DNA of 45,141 nt from Chitinophagaceae bacterium (GCA_009885535.1 VFKL01000078.1:1-45141); one strand, 5' to 3'. Shown: positions 35,885-44,447, numbered from the stretch's first letter. Notes: generated by a model from the sequence alone, not told the origin. Translations and numbers: made by a program.

Positions 35885-36397
35885 TCAACAACAATCTTGA
35901 AATTCAAGATCATTTTTTACCAATTGATTAATTTGGCGTATATACGTTCCTGTTAATTCCCCATATGCAATAATATGATTGCTAATTTCTCGCTTCAACA
36001 TTAATTTTTTTGTCTTGATTGGCAACTCTATGAAACAGTCTAAAGCATAAATTTTAAAAACATATTTATGTACGCCATTTATTGGACAAGGTCCACAATA
36101 AGTATTTTTAGCGAAATCATTTACACCACTAATACCCTGTTTTGTATTTTCTCGAATGTTATGTGTTGTAGGAATATTCCAAACAATCCAATGAGTCCAT
36201 GTATCAATTGGCGCGTCAGGATCTTCAACAATAATGACTAAGCTAACAGCATTGTTGGGAATAAACGCCAAATCAATTGGCGGGTTTACATTTGAACCGT
36301 CACAAGTGTATTTAATTGGAATTGCATTTCCCTCTTCGAAAGCTTTACTTGTAACATAAAGTTTTTTAATCGATTTTTCAATTAATGTTTTTACCAT
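35885..36397 (-). CDS. YbhB/YbcL family (PEBP-like) protein
   Basis: A phosphatidylethanolamine-binding-protein-like protein. The open frame begins at 36490, but the first 31 residues lie in what should be promoter DNA and are not family-like. The ATG at 36397 (MVKTLIEKSIKKLYVTSKAF) gives about 170 residues, close to family length. Conserved features: IPIKYTCDGSNVNPPIDLAF, VEDPDAPIDTWTHWIVWNIP (the D-P-D-A-P and H-W ligand-pocket motifs), GPCPINGVHKYVFKIYAL. Bacterial members are small cytoplasmic or periplasmic proteins of uncertain ligand; no signal peptide is seen. Divergent from the DUF892 gene, with a TGAY-N4-GTCA repeat between them. Confidence 0.9.
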   Translation of the reverse strand: MVKTLIEKSIKKLYVTSKAFEEGNAIPIKYTCDGSNVNPPIDLAFIPNNAVSLVIIVEDPDAPIDTWTHWIVWNIPTTHNIRENTKQGISGVNDFAKNTYCGPCPINGVHKYVFKIYALDCFIELPIKTKKLMLKREISNHIIAYGELTGTYIRQINQLVKNDLEFQDCC

Positions 36398-36473
36398 AAA
36401 AAATGTTTTAAGTGATGATTCAAAATAAACGATTCGTATAAAATATGAAAATGACCTAAAACAAAGTGTCGTA

Positions 36474-36485
36474 TGATTAAAGTCA
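36474..36485. promoter_or_regulatory. Inverted-repeat operator candidate (TGAT-TAAA-GTCA)
   Basis: TGATTAAAGTCA lies between the divergent PEBP and DUF892 genes and matches, as TGAY-N4-GTCA, the site upstream of the first USP gene (44501-44512). The form recalls Crp/Fnr-family operators. Short and only two copies, so uncertain. Confidence 0.35.
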
Positions 36486-36536
36486 TTCAAATAGATTTAT
36501 CAGAGATATATTTTCGGGAACTAAAACAAAATAATT

Positions 36537-37049
36537 ATGCAAAATATCAATACACTACATCAGCTTTTAGAAGATGATATGAGAAAATTTATAGTAGCTG
36601 AAAAGACGCTACAGCATACTATTCCATTATGGATTAAACTCGTTAATTCAGTGAAATTGAAAACCATTCTTTTAAAATATTTCGATCAAATTAAAGACCA
36701 TGTAACACAAATGGATAAATATTTTGAATCCGAAGAATTACAATTTGTTTACAACAATCATAAAGTAATGTCAACATTGGTTTCAGATTCGGAAGAACGA
36801 ATATTGCGGTGTGAGGATTTTACAGTGAAAGATGCTTGTATATTATCCTGTATTCAAAACATCAATCACTATAAAATTGGTTGTTATGGAACAGCAGCTG
36901 CCTTTTCTAATGTATTGGGAAAGTCAAATATTGGCATGTTATTCCATCAATTTGAAGTCAATGAAAAACAAATCGATGATCGTTTAAGTCAATTGGCCGA
37001 ATACGAAATCAACAACCAAGCGATTATGCATTTGCCGTCAAATAAATAA
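36537..37049 (+). CDS. DUF892 (YciE/YciF-like) ferritin-like protein with degenerate metal site
   Basis: A 170-residue four-helix-bundle protein of the DUF892/YciF group, associated with stress in many bacteria. The opening LHQLLEDDMRKFIVAEKTLQHTIP matches the family's first helix with its AEK motif. The later HYKIGCYGT (111-119) aligns with the usual EHYEI-type motif, but the flanking glutamates are Asn and Lys. The final EE pair is EK (143-144). On that basis the di-iron site is probably incomplete (inference). It is followed by a tandem repeat and the BON gene on the same strand; both may be co-regulated. Confidence 0.82.
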   Translation: MQNINTLHQLLEDDMRKFIVAEKTLQHTIPLWIKLVNSVKLKTILLKYFDQIKDHVTQMDKYFESEELQFVYNNHKVMSTLVSDSEERILRCEDFTVKDACILSCIQNINHYKIGCYGTAAAFSNVLGKSNIGMLFHQFEVNEKQIDDRLSQLAEYEINNQAIMHLPSNK

Positions 37050-37091
37050 AGTAATTAAAATCATTTTTAAAAGTAATTAAAATCATTTTTA
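37048..37091. repeat. 22-bp tandem duplication between the DUF892 and BON genes
   Basis: AAAGTAATTAAAATCATTTTT occurs twice, 22 bp apart, immediately after the DUF892 stop codon. A shorter, related AAATCATTAAAATCA appears at about 37135-37149. Two or three similar direct repeats ahead of the BON gene could be a regulator-binding array, or simple slippage. Confidence 0.7.
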
Positions 37092-37154
37092 AAAATTACA
37101 AAATATAATTCCTTTGATTTAAACAAAATTATAAATCATTAAAATCAAAAAGAC

Positions 37155-37829
37155 ATGAAGACAGACATTGAAATTCAAAAAGACGTAGTTGAACAATTGA
37201 AATGGGAACCATTTTTAAATGCAGCTCAAATTGGAGTTGCGGTTAAAGATGGCATTGTAACCTTATCTGGACAGGTGGATGCTTATTCAAAAAAAGTATT
37301 GGCTGAAAAAACAGTAAAAAAAGTTATTGGTGTTAAAGCAATTGCTGAAGACATTCAAGTTGGATTGTCGCCAGCATACAAAAAAACAGATACGGAAATC
37401 GCTGTAGCAGTTGTAAATGCAATTAAGTGGCATACCATGATTCCAGATGAAAAGATTAAAGTGAGTGTAGAAGATGGCAATGTAAAATTGGAAGGAGAAG
37501 TTGAATGGGAATACCAAAGAAATCAAGCAAAAACATCAGTAGAAAATCTAATTGGCGTTCGATTTGTAACTAACCTAGTTGCAGTAAAGCCAAAAATTAC
37601 TCCCTATGAATTACAATTAAAAATCAATGCAAGTTTTCAACGAAGTGCAAATATTGACGCTTCTAAAATCACAGCAGAAGTAATTGGAAGCAGGGTTATT
37701 TTAAGGGGAAAAGTGAGGTCGTTTGCAGAAAGAGAAGATGCTGAAAATGCAGTATGGTCTGCACCTGGAGTCATTATGGTAGAAAACAAACTGGTTATTG
37801 AAGAACCAGAATATGCATTCGAAGATTAA
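37155..37829 (+). CDS. Triple BON-domain protein
   Basis: A 224-residue protein made of three BON domains (roughly 5-72, 77-146 and 150-218). Each shows the typical beta-alpha-alpha-beta pattern and a G-V-V-L-R/T-G-type centre (GIVTLSGQVDAYSKK, GNVKLEGEVEWEYQRNQA, SRVILRGKVRSFAERED). BON domains usually bind phospholipid or envelope components, as in OsmY, but no signal peptide is visible, so this one appears cytoplasmic, as in other stress-island BON proteins. It is followed by a strong bidirectional terminator. Confidence 0.92.
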   Translation: MKTDIEIQKDVVEQLKWEPFLNAAQIGVAVKDGIVTLSGQVDAYSKKVLAEKTVKKVIGVKAIAEDIQVGLSPAYKKTDTEIAVAVVNAIKWHTMIPDEKIKVSVEDGNVKLEGEVEWEYQRNQAKTSVENLIGVRFVTNLVAVKPKITPYELQLKINASFQRSANIDASKITAEVIGSRVILRGKVRSFAEREDAENAVWSAPGVIMVENKLVIEEPEYAFED

Positions 37830-37851
37830 AAATATATAACATTGATTTTGA

Positions 37852-37883
37852 AATCCCGTTGTAAAAAACGGGATTTTTTTTAT
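37852..37883. terminator. Bidirectional terminator after the BON gene
   Basis: AAATCCCGTT and AACGGGATTT form a perfect 10-bp stem around a small A-rich loop, followed by a T-run. It separates the convergent BON gene and the small helical gene at 37890. Confidence 0.9.
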
Positions 37884-37889
37884 TTACAA

Positions 37890-38285
37890 TCAACCTTTTT
37901 TACGAAGCATTTCGTTTAAAAATTCATTACAATGAAACTTCACACTGATGTGATCTTGTTCCATTTTTTTAAATTCAAGTGTAATTTCTTTTTGTTTTTG
38001 TTCTATTGATTTAGTAACCATTTTATCCACCATTAAAATATCAAATTCCGTTAAAACCTTTTTCTGTTCGAAAATAATATTCCTTAAAACTTCAAATTTA
38101 TTTCTTGTGTTTTCTAATATAAGTTGATGTACGTCTGCTTTTGAGGCAATATCAACTATAGAATTTCTTTCAACAATTTCTTTCAATCTAAATGATAAAT
38201 TTGAAAGCTCGGTCATGTAAAATGAAATAGAATGTAACCAAGCATTAAGTTCATCATCATAAAAAGCAGTGATTTTTTTAGACAT
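37890..38285 (-). CDS. Small helical protein of unknown function
   Basis: A 131-residue protein, predicted almost entirely helical, with heptad-like leucine and isoleucine spacing (LSNLSFRLKEIVERNS, KFEVLRNIIFEQKKVLTEFDIL, KQKEITLEFKKMEQDH). No cysteines suggest metal binding and no signal peptide or membrane segment is seen. It starts with MSKKITAFYDDELNAWLHSISFY, a form I associate with uncharacterised proteins near stress genes in Bacteroidota, but I cannot name a family. It is alone on the minus strand between the BON and Hsp20 genes. Confidence 0.72.
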   Translation of the reverse strand: MSKKITAFYDDELNAWLHSISFYMTELSNLSFRLKEIVERNSIVDIASKADVHQLILENTRNKFEVLRNIIFEQKKVLTEFDILMVDKMVTKSIEQKQKEITLEFKKMEQDHISVKFHCNEFLNEMLRKKG

Positions 38286-38456
38286 ATTAATATTGATTTT
38301 TTATTAATGAAAAATGAAAATGAGAAAAGCATATGTGTAAATAAAATAAAAATGAGAAGACAATAAGATGATGAGCATTAGAAAAAGGAAAACATTAATC
38401 ATGAAAATAAATAGCAATACTTTTTATTTTTAAACAAATAACCTAAAAAAAATATT

Positions 38457-38900
38457 ATGAAAAAAAGCGACCAAACTGCAGAAAAAAATAATGTTTATCC
38501 AGGCACTTTTGTTCGCCAAAATAATATGGATAAATTAAAGGATGAATTTTTAAAAGACAAAAACAAAATAACTAAAAAACCTCAGGTTAATTTAATTGAG
38601 TCGAATCATGCGATTTTAATAGAAATGGCCATACCTGGTGTAAAGCGTGAAGATTTTTTAATTGAAGTTAAAGATGATATACTTACCGTACACGTGTTGC
38701 ATGAAGACGCTAGTAAAGATTTCGTAGCATTTTCCATGCATGAATTTGATTGCAATAAATACAAGCGAAGCATACAGCTTCCACCAAATGCGGATTATGC
38801 ATTTGTGAGTGCAAAATATAATGATGGATTATTAACCATTTACATTCCAAAAACTAATGAACCTTTCATAAATCAACAAAATACAATTATCGTTTATTAA
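38457..38900 (+). CDS. Hsp20/alpha-crystallin small heat-shock protein
   Basis: A 147-residue holdase chaperone that binds unfolding proteins. The alpha-crystallin domain spans about 42-140, with IEMAIPGVKREDFLIEVKDD, LTVHVLHED and the C-terminal beta strand motif SAKYNDGLLTIYIPK, matching the family A-x-x-x-n-G-v-L motif. The N-terminus is short and polar. An IxI-like C-terminal tail (IIV) is present. It begins a likely three-gene operon with the phosphorylase-like gene (9-bp gap) and the PLD-family gene (no gap). Confidence 0.93.
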   Translation: MKKSDQTAEKNNVYPGTFVRQNNMDKLKDEFLKDKNKITKKPQVNLIESNHAILIEMAIPGVKREDFLIEVKDDILTVHVLHEDASKDFVAFSMHEFDCNKYKRSIQLPPNADYAFVSAKYNDGLLTIYIPKTNEPFINQQNTIIVY

Positions 38901-38909
38901 AATTGATCA

Positions 38910-40559
38910 ATGTCATTTACATTTTATCATGAATATACAATTGACGAAAAATTCAGAAAAAAAGTGGCGTATTTCTGTATGGAATTTGCATTAGATCAAC
39001 CATTAAAAACCTATGCTGGAGGCTTGGGATTTTTGGCAGGTTCTTTTATGAAAAGTGCATACGAACTAAATCAAAATATTGTAGGTATTGGAATATTATG
39101 GAAATATGGATACTACAATCAAACCAGAAAACAAGATCAAACAATGGATGTTTTGTTTGAAGAAAAAAAATACGGATTTTTGATAGACACCAAAATTAAA
39201 TTCAAAGTTACGGTTGCATGTAAAGAGGTTTGGGTTAACGCATTTTTTTTACCTTCTCATGTTTTTAAATCAGCACCAATTTTTTTCCTTTCAACAGATT
39301 TACCCGAAAATGATTATTTATCAAAAACAATTTGTCATAAATTATACGATTCAAATCCTGAAACATCAATAGCGGCATCTATTTTACTTGGCGCTGGCGG
39401 GTCTAAACTTTTGAGTTTGATAAACTGGGAACCAGAAATTTACCATATGAACGAATCCCATGCGCTCCCAATTGGATTTTACCTGCTAAATAAATTCAAA
39501 GAAATCAACCTTGTAAAAGAAAAGTTAGTTTATACAAATCACACCGCTGAAGAAGGTGCAAATAAAATTTCGAGTATTGCACTACTTGAAAAAATGAGTT
39601 ATTTCTGTGGACTCTCAACTGATTTTATAAAATCTAATTTTTCAAACGACAAAAGCAATTTAAACCATACTTATGTTGCATTGATGCTTTCTGGAAAAGC
39701 AAATGCCGTATCTGAATTACACAAAAATAAGTTGTTGACCATTTGGGAAAAGTACAACAATATTTGTCCAATACATGCCATAACGAATGCGCAAAATTTT
39801 AAATTTTGGCAAAAAGAATGCCTGTATAAAACAATTGAAAAAAATGATATCAATCAATTTGAAATTGAAAAGAAAAAATGCAAAAAAGAACTTTTTGAAA
39901 TCGTAGCAGATCAATGTGGCGAAATTTATGATGAAAATATTTGCACATTGGTTTTTGCTAAAAGATTTGCAGCTTATAAACGTCCCGATTTACTATTGTA
40001 TGATATAGATCGATTTTTAAAATTGATCACAAATTCAAAATATCCAGTACAAATCATTTGGGCTGGAAAACCTTATCCTATGGATTATTTTGGAATTGGC
40101 GTATTTGATAAAATTGTAAACGTTTGTAAATCACACAACAATTGCGCTATCCTTGTTGGCTATGAAATTAGTTTGTCGAAAAGCTTAAAATCAGGTTCAG
40201 ACATTTGGCTAAATACCCCTCGAATTGGGCATGAAGCATCCGGTACAAGTGGAATGTCGGCATCTATGAATGGCGCTATTAATGTTGGAATTCAAGATGG
40301 CTGGTTTCCTGAATTTGCAAAAAATGAAGAAAATAGTTTTGTAATTAAGGCTTGTGAAAATAGTTTGCAAGATATTTTGCAGGATGAAAAAGATGCAGAA
40401 AATCTGTATACAATTTTAGAAAATGAAGCGATTCCGTTGTATTACGAAAATCGAGAAAAATGGTTTGAGATAACAAAAAAAAGCATGCTTAATATCATAC
40501 CCAACTTTGATAGCAACAGAATGGCAATAGAATATTACGAGACATTATATTCAAAATAA
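38910..40559 (+). CDS. Short alpha-glucan phosphorylase-family protein with Ser in place of the PLP lysine
   Basis: A 549-residue GT35-type protein, shorter than the ~800-850 residues of classic glycogen phosphorylase but similar to short homologues in Bacteroidota. Conserved stretches are VAYFCMEFALDQPLKTYAGGLGFLAGS near the start, IYHMNESHALP (His and Glu of the active centre), FAKRFAAYKRPDLLLYD and PRIGHEASGTSGM. The canonical motif is EASGTxxMK, whose lysine holds pyridoxal phosphate; here residue 450 is Ser (codon TCG). Without PLP, phosphorolysis is doubtful and another glycosyl-transfer or a structural role is possible. Cytoplasmic. Second gene of the Hsp20 operon. Confidence 0.85.
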   Translation: MSFTFYHEYTIDEKFRKKVAYFCMEFALDQPLKTYAGGLGFLAGSFMKSAYELNQNIVGIGILWKYGYYNQTRKQDQTMDVLFEEKKYGFLIDTKIKFKVTVACKEVWVNAFFLPSHVFKSAPIFFLSTDLPENDYLSKTICHKLYDSNPETSIAASILLGAGGSKLLSLINWEPEIYHMNESHALPIGFYLLNKFKEINLVKEKLVYTNHTAEEGANKISSIALLEKMSYFCGLSTDFIKSNFSNDKSNLNHTYVALMLSGKANAVSELHKNKLLTIWEKYNNICPIHAITNAQNFKFWQKECLYKTIEKNDINQFEIEKKKCKKELFEIVADQCGEIYDENICTLVFAKRFAAYKRPDLLLYDIDRFLKLITNSKYPVQIIWAGKPYPMDYFGIGVFDKIVNVCKSHNNCAILVGYEISLSKSLKSGSDIWLNTPRIGHEASGTSGMSASMNGAINVGIQDGWFPEFAKNEENSFVIKACENSLQDILQDEKDAENLYTILENEAIPLYYENREKWFEITKKSMLNIIPNFDSNRMAIEYYETLYSK

Positions 40560-41732
40560 ATGAAAAAGAATGCTCCATTTGCACCAACGAAATTAAATAC
40601 TGCGAAATTAATTAATGGAGGGAAAATGTATTTTGATACAGTAATAGATTTAATTCGAAATGCTAAGTCAATCATTTTTTTACAAACGTATATCTTAAAA
40701 GATGACGAAACGGGAAAAATGATTGCAGACGAATTAAAATGTGCTGCCAAAAGAAATGTAAATGTTTATATTTTACTAGATGGTTTCGCCTCTGGTAATT
40801 TGCAGCAATCATTTATTAACGATCTAACATCAGCAGGAATTGAGTTGCTATTTTTCAAACCTATTTTTAAAAATAATCATATTTATTTTAGTAGACGATT
40901 GCACCATAAAATTATAGTTGTAGATGGAAAATTTACATTAATTGGCGGGTTGAATATTGCAAACAGATATAACGAAATCAACAATCTTAAAGCCTGGCTT
41001 GATTTTGCAGTGCTAATTGAAGGAGAGTCATCATTTCAAGTAGAAAACTATTGTAATCAAGTAAGATTAAAAACAACCAACAAAAAAGATGAAATCAAAA
41101 CAAACGTTGAATTTGATTTCAATGATATCCCATTAGAAGATCAATGCACCATTAAAATCAGAAGAAACGATTGGCTAATGCATTTGAATGAAATATCATC
41201 AAATTACATTGAATTATTACGCAATTCGAAAAATGAGATTTTGATACTTTGTAGTTATTTTATTCCTGGAAATGTTTTAAGAAGATCTATGGCTAACGCA
41301 TCAAGAAGAGGTGTAAAAATAACTGTAATTACTGCAAGTCAATCTGATGTGCCTTTAACTAAACCTGCTGAAAGATGGCTTTACGATTGGTTGTTAAGAA
41401 ATAACATAAAAATTTATGAGTATCAAAATAATGTGCTTCACGGTAAGTTAGCAGTTAGTGATCAAACGGCGGTTACTATTGGATCTTACAATATTAATAA
41501 TTTAAGCACGTATGTTTGTTTGGAGTTAAATGCAGAAATAATAAATGTATCATTTGCTAAAAATGTACAAAATACTTTGCAAAATATTATAGAGAAAGAA
41601 TGCATTGAAGTGAGTTCAATTTCTCATCATCACCAAAAAAATATGTTGAATCAATTTTTCAGATGGTGTAGTTATCAAACGTTAAGATTTGTGTTATTGA
41701 TATTCACATTCAATTTAAAGCGTGAAAATTAG
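40560..41732 (+). CDS. Phospholipase D-family protein (cardiolipin-synthase-like)
   Basis: A 390-residue protein with both HKD motifs: HHKIIVVD (115-122) and, near residue 296, HGKLAVSD. That is the signature of enzymes such as cardiolipin synthase. It lacks the two N-terminal membrane helices of classic ClsA, but has a hydrophobic C-terminal stretch (LRFVLLIFTF), so it probably acts at the membrane like ClsB-type enzymes. The ATG follows the TAA of the phosphorylase with no gap, so translation is likely coupled. Its 3' end overlaps the convergent hydrolase gene by four bases. Substrate is inferred. Confidence 0.87.
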   Translation: MKKNAPFAPTKLNTAKLINGGKMYFDTVIDLIRNAKSIIFLQTYILKDDETGKMIADELKCAAKRNVNVYILLDGFASGNLQQSFINDLTSAGIELLFFKPIFKNNHIYFSRRLHHKIIVVDGKFTLIGGLNIANRYNEINNLKAWLDFAVLIEGESSFQVENYCNQVRLKTTNKKDEIKTNVEFDFNDIPLEDQCTIKIRRNDWLMHLNEISSNYIELLRNSKNEILILCSYFIPGNVLRRSMANASRRGVKITVITASQSDVPLTKPAERWLYDWLLRNNIKIYEYQNNVLHGKLAVSDQTAVTIGSYNINNLSTYVCLELNAEIINVSFAKNVQNTLQNIIEKECIEVSSISHHHQKNMLNQFFRWCSYQTLRFVLLIFTFNLKREN

Positions 41733-42739
41733 TTACCCAATATTCTATTAAAAAAGAAAATAGTTTCATTTAAATTCCATGATTGAAAACGTCCACGTTG
41801 AACAACTAATTTATTTTCATCTGGATGTTGAATGAAATAATGAAACACAAAATCGCTACTGGGATTACGCCAACCTAAAACCTGACCAAATCTCAAATCA
41901 TTAAATATTAAGGTGTTATTTAATTTTTTTATGGTGTAAAAATTTTCGGAGAATCTAATTAATTTTTGTAGAGCTTCATAATTATCAACGCTATCAATAT
42001 AAAATGAGTTTTGTTCAAATCGAGAAAAATGAATTGAATCCGAATGGTCTAAAATGGAATAGTAGCCAATATCAAAAGCATTCTTTTTTTTCACAACGAT
42101 ATACCAAAGGAAATTTTGAAATGGGGCTGGAGTAGTGAAATATGAAATAGATTTTTCTGAAGAATATGTCATGGATTTTTCTACTTTATAATCAACAACC
42201 AATTTATTAAATATGCCAAACAAAACATACAACATGGGCGTAAATAATCCTAATTTCCACCAACGACTTCTGTGTAAATGATATGCATTCAAATAAATTA
42301 AGAACGCAAAAGAAACCAAAGGCATTATGGAGAAAAAAGGATCTGCTACATAAATAATATTGAATGAAAAGCGTTTGTGGCTAAAGGGTTCAAGCCAACC
42401 AATGCCATAATTATTAAAAGAATCTAATAATAAATGAATTGAAATTTCAACTAAAAAGAAAACAATCCATTTGGAAAATCTAATATTATGCGGTTGATGT
42501 ACTTTATCTGCAATTAATGCAAAAATGGGAACCAATAACATCATAAAAAAAATGGAATGCGTAAAGCCTCGATGTGCAAGCAATGCGGATGGAACATCCA
42601 TCCATAAGTTGGCAATAAAATCAATATCAGGAATACTTTGCGCTAGTGCACCCCAAAACATTGCTTTTTTTCCAAACCCTTTTTCAAAAAATGCTTCACC
42701 TACACAAGCACCCAATGCAATATGTGTGAATGAATCCAT
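41729..42739 (-). CDS. YdjM-like membrane-bound metal-dependent hydrolase family protein
   Basis: A 336-residue protein resembling the DUF457/YdjM group (putative inner-membrane hydrolases). The N-terminus shows FTHIALGACVGEAFF, a conserved DIDFIANL acidic motif and HRGFTHSIFFM, probable metal ligands, interleaved with four or five hydrophobic segments up to about residue 185. The C-terminal third is soluble and less conserved. No activity is established for this family to my knowledge. Probably the last gene of the USP operon, 16 bp after the second USP gene; its end overlaps the PLD gene on the opposite strand by four bases. Confidence 0.83.
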   Translation of the reverse strand: MDSFTHIALGACVGEAFFEKGFGKKAMFWGALAQSIPDIDFIANLWMDVPSALLAHRGFTHSIFFMMLLVPIFALIADKVHQPHNIRFSKWIVFFLVEISIHLLLDSFNNYGIGWLEPFSHKRFSFNIIYVADPFFSIMPLVSFAFLIYLNAYHLHRSRWWKLGLFTPMLYVLFGIFNKLVVDYKVEKSMTYSSEKSISYFTTPAPFQNFLWYIVVKKKNAFDIGYYSILDHSDSIHFSRFEQNSFYIDSVDNYEALQKLIRFSENFYTIKKLNNTLIFNDLRFGQVLGWRNPSSDFVFHYFIQHPDENKLVVQRGRFQSWNLNETIFFFNRILGN

Positions 42740-42755
42740 TTTTAAATTTTATTTA

Positions 42756-43595
42756 TTACTTGTTGTGTGCAATAAACAATGGCATTTCAAATGCATTAAC
42801 CAACGCATCTGCCATACTAGATTTGAACCATCTCGATATCATAGATCTTCTGTAAGCACCAATTACAGTAACAAAACTTAATGGTTCTTTCTGAAGATGG
42901 TTTATAATTTCAACTTCTGATATCCCTTTTAAAACGGTAAAACTAATATTTGAAAAATGTCTTTTCATTAATTCTTTGAGCAGTTTATTTTCGGGGAGAT
43001 GTGAATTTTCATCCATCGGTTTTATAGAAATCACTTCAACAGGCATGTTGATGTGTGGCGACATTAAGTACGCAAACATTTTTAAAGCATACACTGAATT
43101 AGATTTCCCATCAAACAAAAAAATTACTTTTTGAAATTCCTTAAATGTATCGGGAGTTAAAAAAACAGGACACTGCGAATTGCTTAAAACATCTTGCAAA
43201 AATCGACTGGGATATTTTTCTTCATGATGATTAAATGAAGTACCCTTGCTTAAAATTAATAAATCTGCAAAAATGCTTTCGTGCAATAATTCCGAAATGG
43301 CAGTTTTTTCATCATGATGAATATTAAAAGCTAATTTATTTGCTGCACCACGTTTATAAAACTCATTAGCTGATGTTCTTCTTTTATTGTTGTCATCTTC
43401 TTTTAAATTATGTAATTTTTTTTCTGAAACACCTTGATCAAAAACCAAATCGTAAATCTTATAACTGGTATACGATTTATCATCCAAAAAAACACCCGTC
43501 AAATGTGATTTTAATAATTTAGATAAATAAATAGCATAATCAGAAGTGGTATCAATAGATTTCAATCCATCAAAGGCAGCGATGATTTTATTCAT
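42756..43595 (-). CDS. Tandem-domain universal stress protein (UspA family), second of pair
   Basis: 279 residues forming two UspA domains (about 1-145 and 150-279). Features are KIIAAFDGLKSIDTTSDYAIYLSKLL, the Asp-containing first strand, LLILSKG, CPVFLTPD, then KVIFLFDGKSNSVYALKMFAYL and VTVIGAYRRSMISRWFKSSMAD. The usual ATP-binding loop G-x2-G-x9-G(S/T) is broken (GAYRR instead of GxxG), so it may belong to the non-ATP-binding type. Proteins of this family are induced under starvation or low oxygen. 12 bp downstream of the first USP gene, same operon. Confidence 0.9.
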   Translation of the reverse strand: MNKIIAAFDGLKSIDTTSDYAIYLSKLLKSHLTGVFLDDKSYTSYKIYDLVFDQGVSEKKLHNLKEDDNNKRRTSANEFYKRGAANKLAFNIHHDEKTAISELLHESIFADLLILSKGTSFNHHEEKYPSRFLQDVLSNSQCPVFLTPDTFKEFQKVIFLFDGKSNSVYALKMFAYLMSPHINMPVEVISIKPMDENSHLPENKLLKELMKRHFSNISFTVLKGISEVEIINHLQKEPLSFVTVIGAYRRSMISRWFKSSMADALVNAFEMPLFIAHNK

Positions 43596-43607
43596 AAACG
43601 TATCAAT

Positions 43608-44432
43608 TTATTTATGGCAGATAAAAATCGGAAGCTGATGTTCGCTAATGACTTCCATCAAAAAACTTTTTTTAAAAAATTGAGAGAAAGAAGTTCTTCC
43701 AAATGATCCAGCGATTAATATGGATGATTTTCTATCTGCAATCCATGTTGAAAAATATTTCCTAGAATCAATATCTAATTTTGATACGGTTAAATCTGTA
43801 AAATGCCGAGATACCAATTCTTCAATATATTTTTCATTGGGTATAAGCGAATTTTCATCTTGATTGGCATAGGTTAATAATGTAGGATTTTTGGCCAATT
43901 CTGGCAATAAATAAACAAACTGTTTTATTGCAAATACGGAGGATTCGCTTCCATCATAAGCAATAATATTTATTGAAGGGAAGGTGTATTTTTCAGGAAC
44001 TACAATAACCGGACACTCTATATTTTGCAAGGTTTCTTTTAAATAATTATTGGGGTTTCCAGAACCCATATTTTCATAAAACTTTTCCTCTCCAATGATT
44101 AATAAATCCGCAAACCTTGATTCTTTTTTTAATTCGGGTAATGCCAAATCGTTTAAGTCTTTATGTGTGCGATATTCAATATGATTTTTCACACAAAGTG
44201 CTTCAAATTTTTTTACATTTTTTTCAATCACTTCCATATCATCATCTTCTAATAATGGCAAAAAATTAGGTGTACTCATTCCATCGGCATAACTCCACAA
44301 ATTGGCATAACTAATTTGAGGCAAAAACACGCCAGTTAACAATATCGGATTCAATGCATTTAATTTATTTACAAAATCAAACGCTGCATCGGAAAAATGT
44401 ATTCCATCAAAAGCAAGTAGTATTTTTTTCAT
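43608..44432 (-). CDS. Tandem-domain universal stress protein (UspA family), first of pair
   Basis: About 274 residues. The track opens at 44477, but the extra 15 residues would extend into the promoter; the ATG at 44432 gives the family N-terminus MKKILLAFDGIHFSDAAFDF. Two UspA domains (about 1-145 and 150-274) are seen, with LLIIGEEKF, CPVIVVPEKY, then INIIAYDGSESSVFAIKQFVYLL and LIAGSFGRTSFSQFFKKSF. The last loop keeps G-x2-G but not the final G-S, so nucleotide binding is uncertain. First gene of the USP-USP-hydrolase operon; a good promoter and an operator candidate lie upstream. Confidence 0.9.
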   Translation of the reverse strand: MKKILLAFDGIHFSDAAFDFVNKLNALNPILLTGVFLPQISYANLWSYADGMSTPNFLPLLEDDDMEVIEKNVKKFEALCVKNHIEYRTHKDLNDLALPELKKESRFADLLIIGEEKFYENMGSGNPNNYLKETLQNIECPVIVVPEKYTFPSINIIAYDGSESSVFAIKQFVYLLPELAKNPTLLTYANQDENSLIPNEKYIEELVSRHFTDLTVSKLDIDSRKYFSTWIADRKSSILIAGSFGRTSFSQFFKKSFLMEVISEHQLPIFICHK

Positions 44433-44447
44433 ATTATTTAGTTTTGA

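Noticed and set aside
35885-36490. Long start of the PEBP-family gene at 36490
   Set aside because: The extra 31 residues are not family-like and cover the likely promoter; the ATG at 36397 fits the family start.
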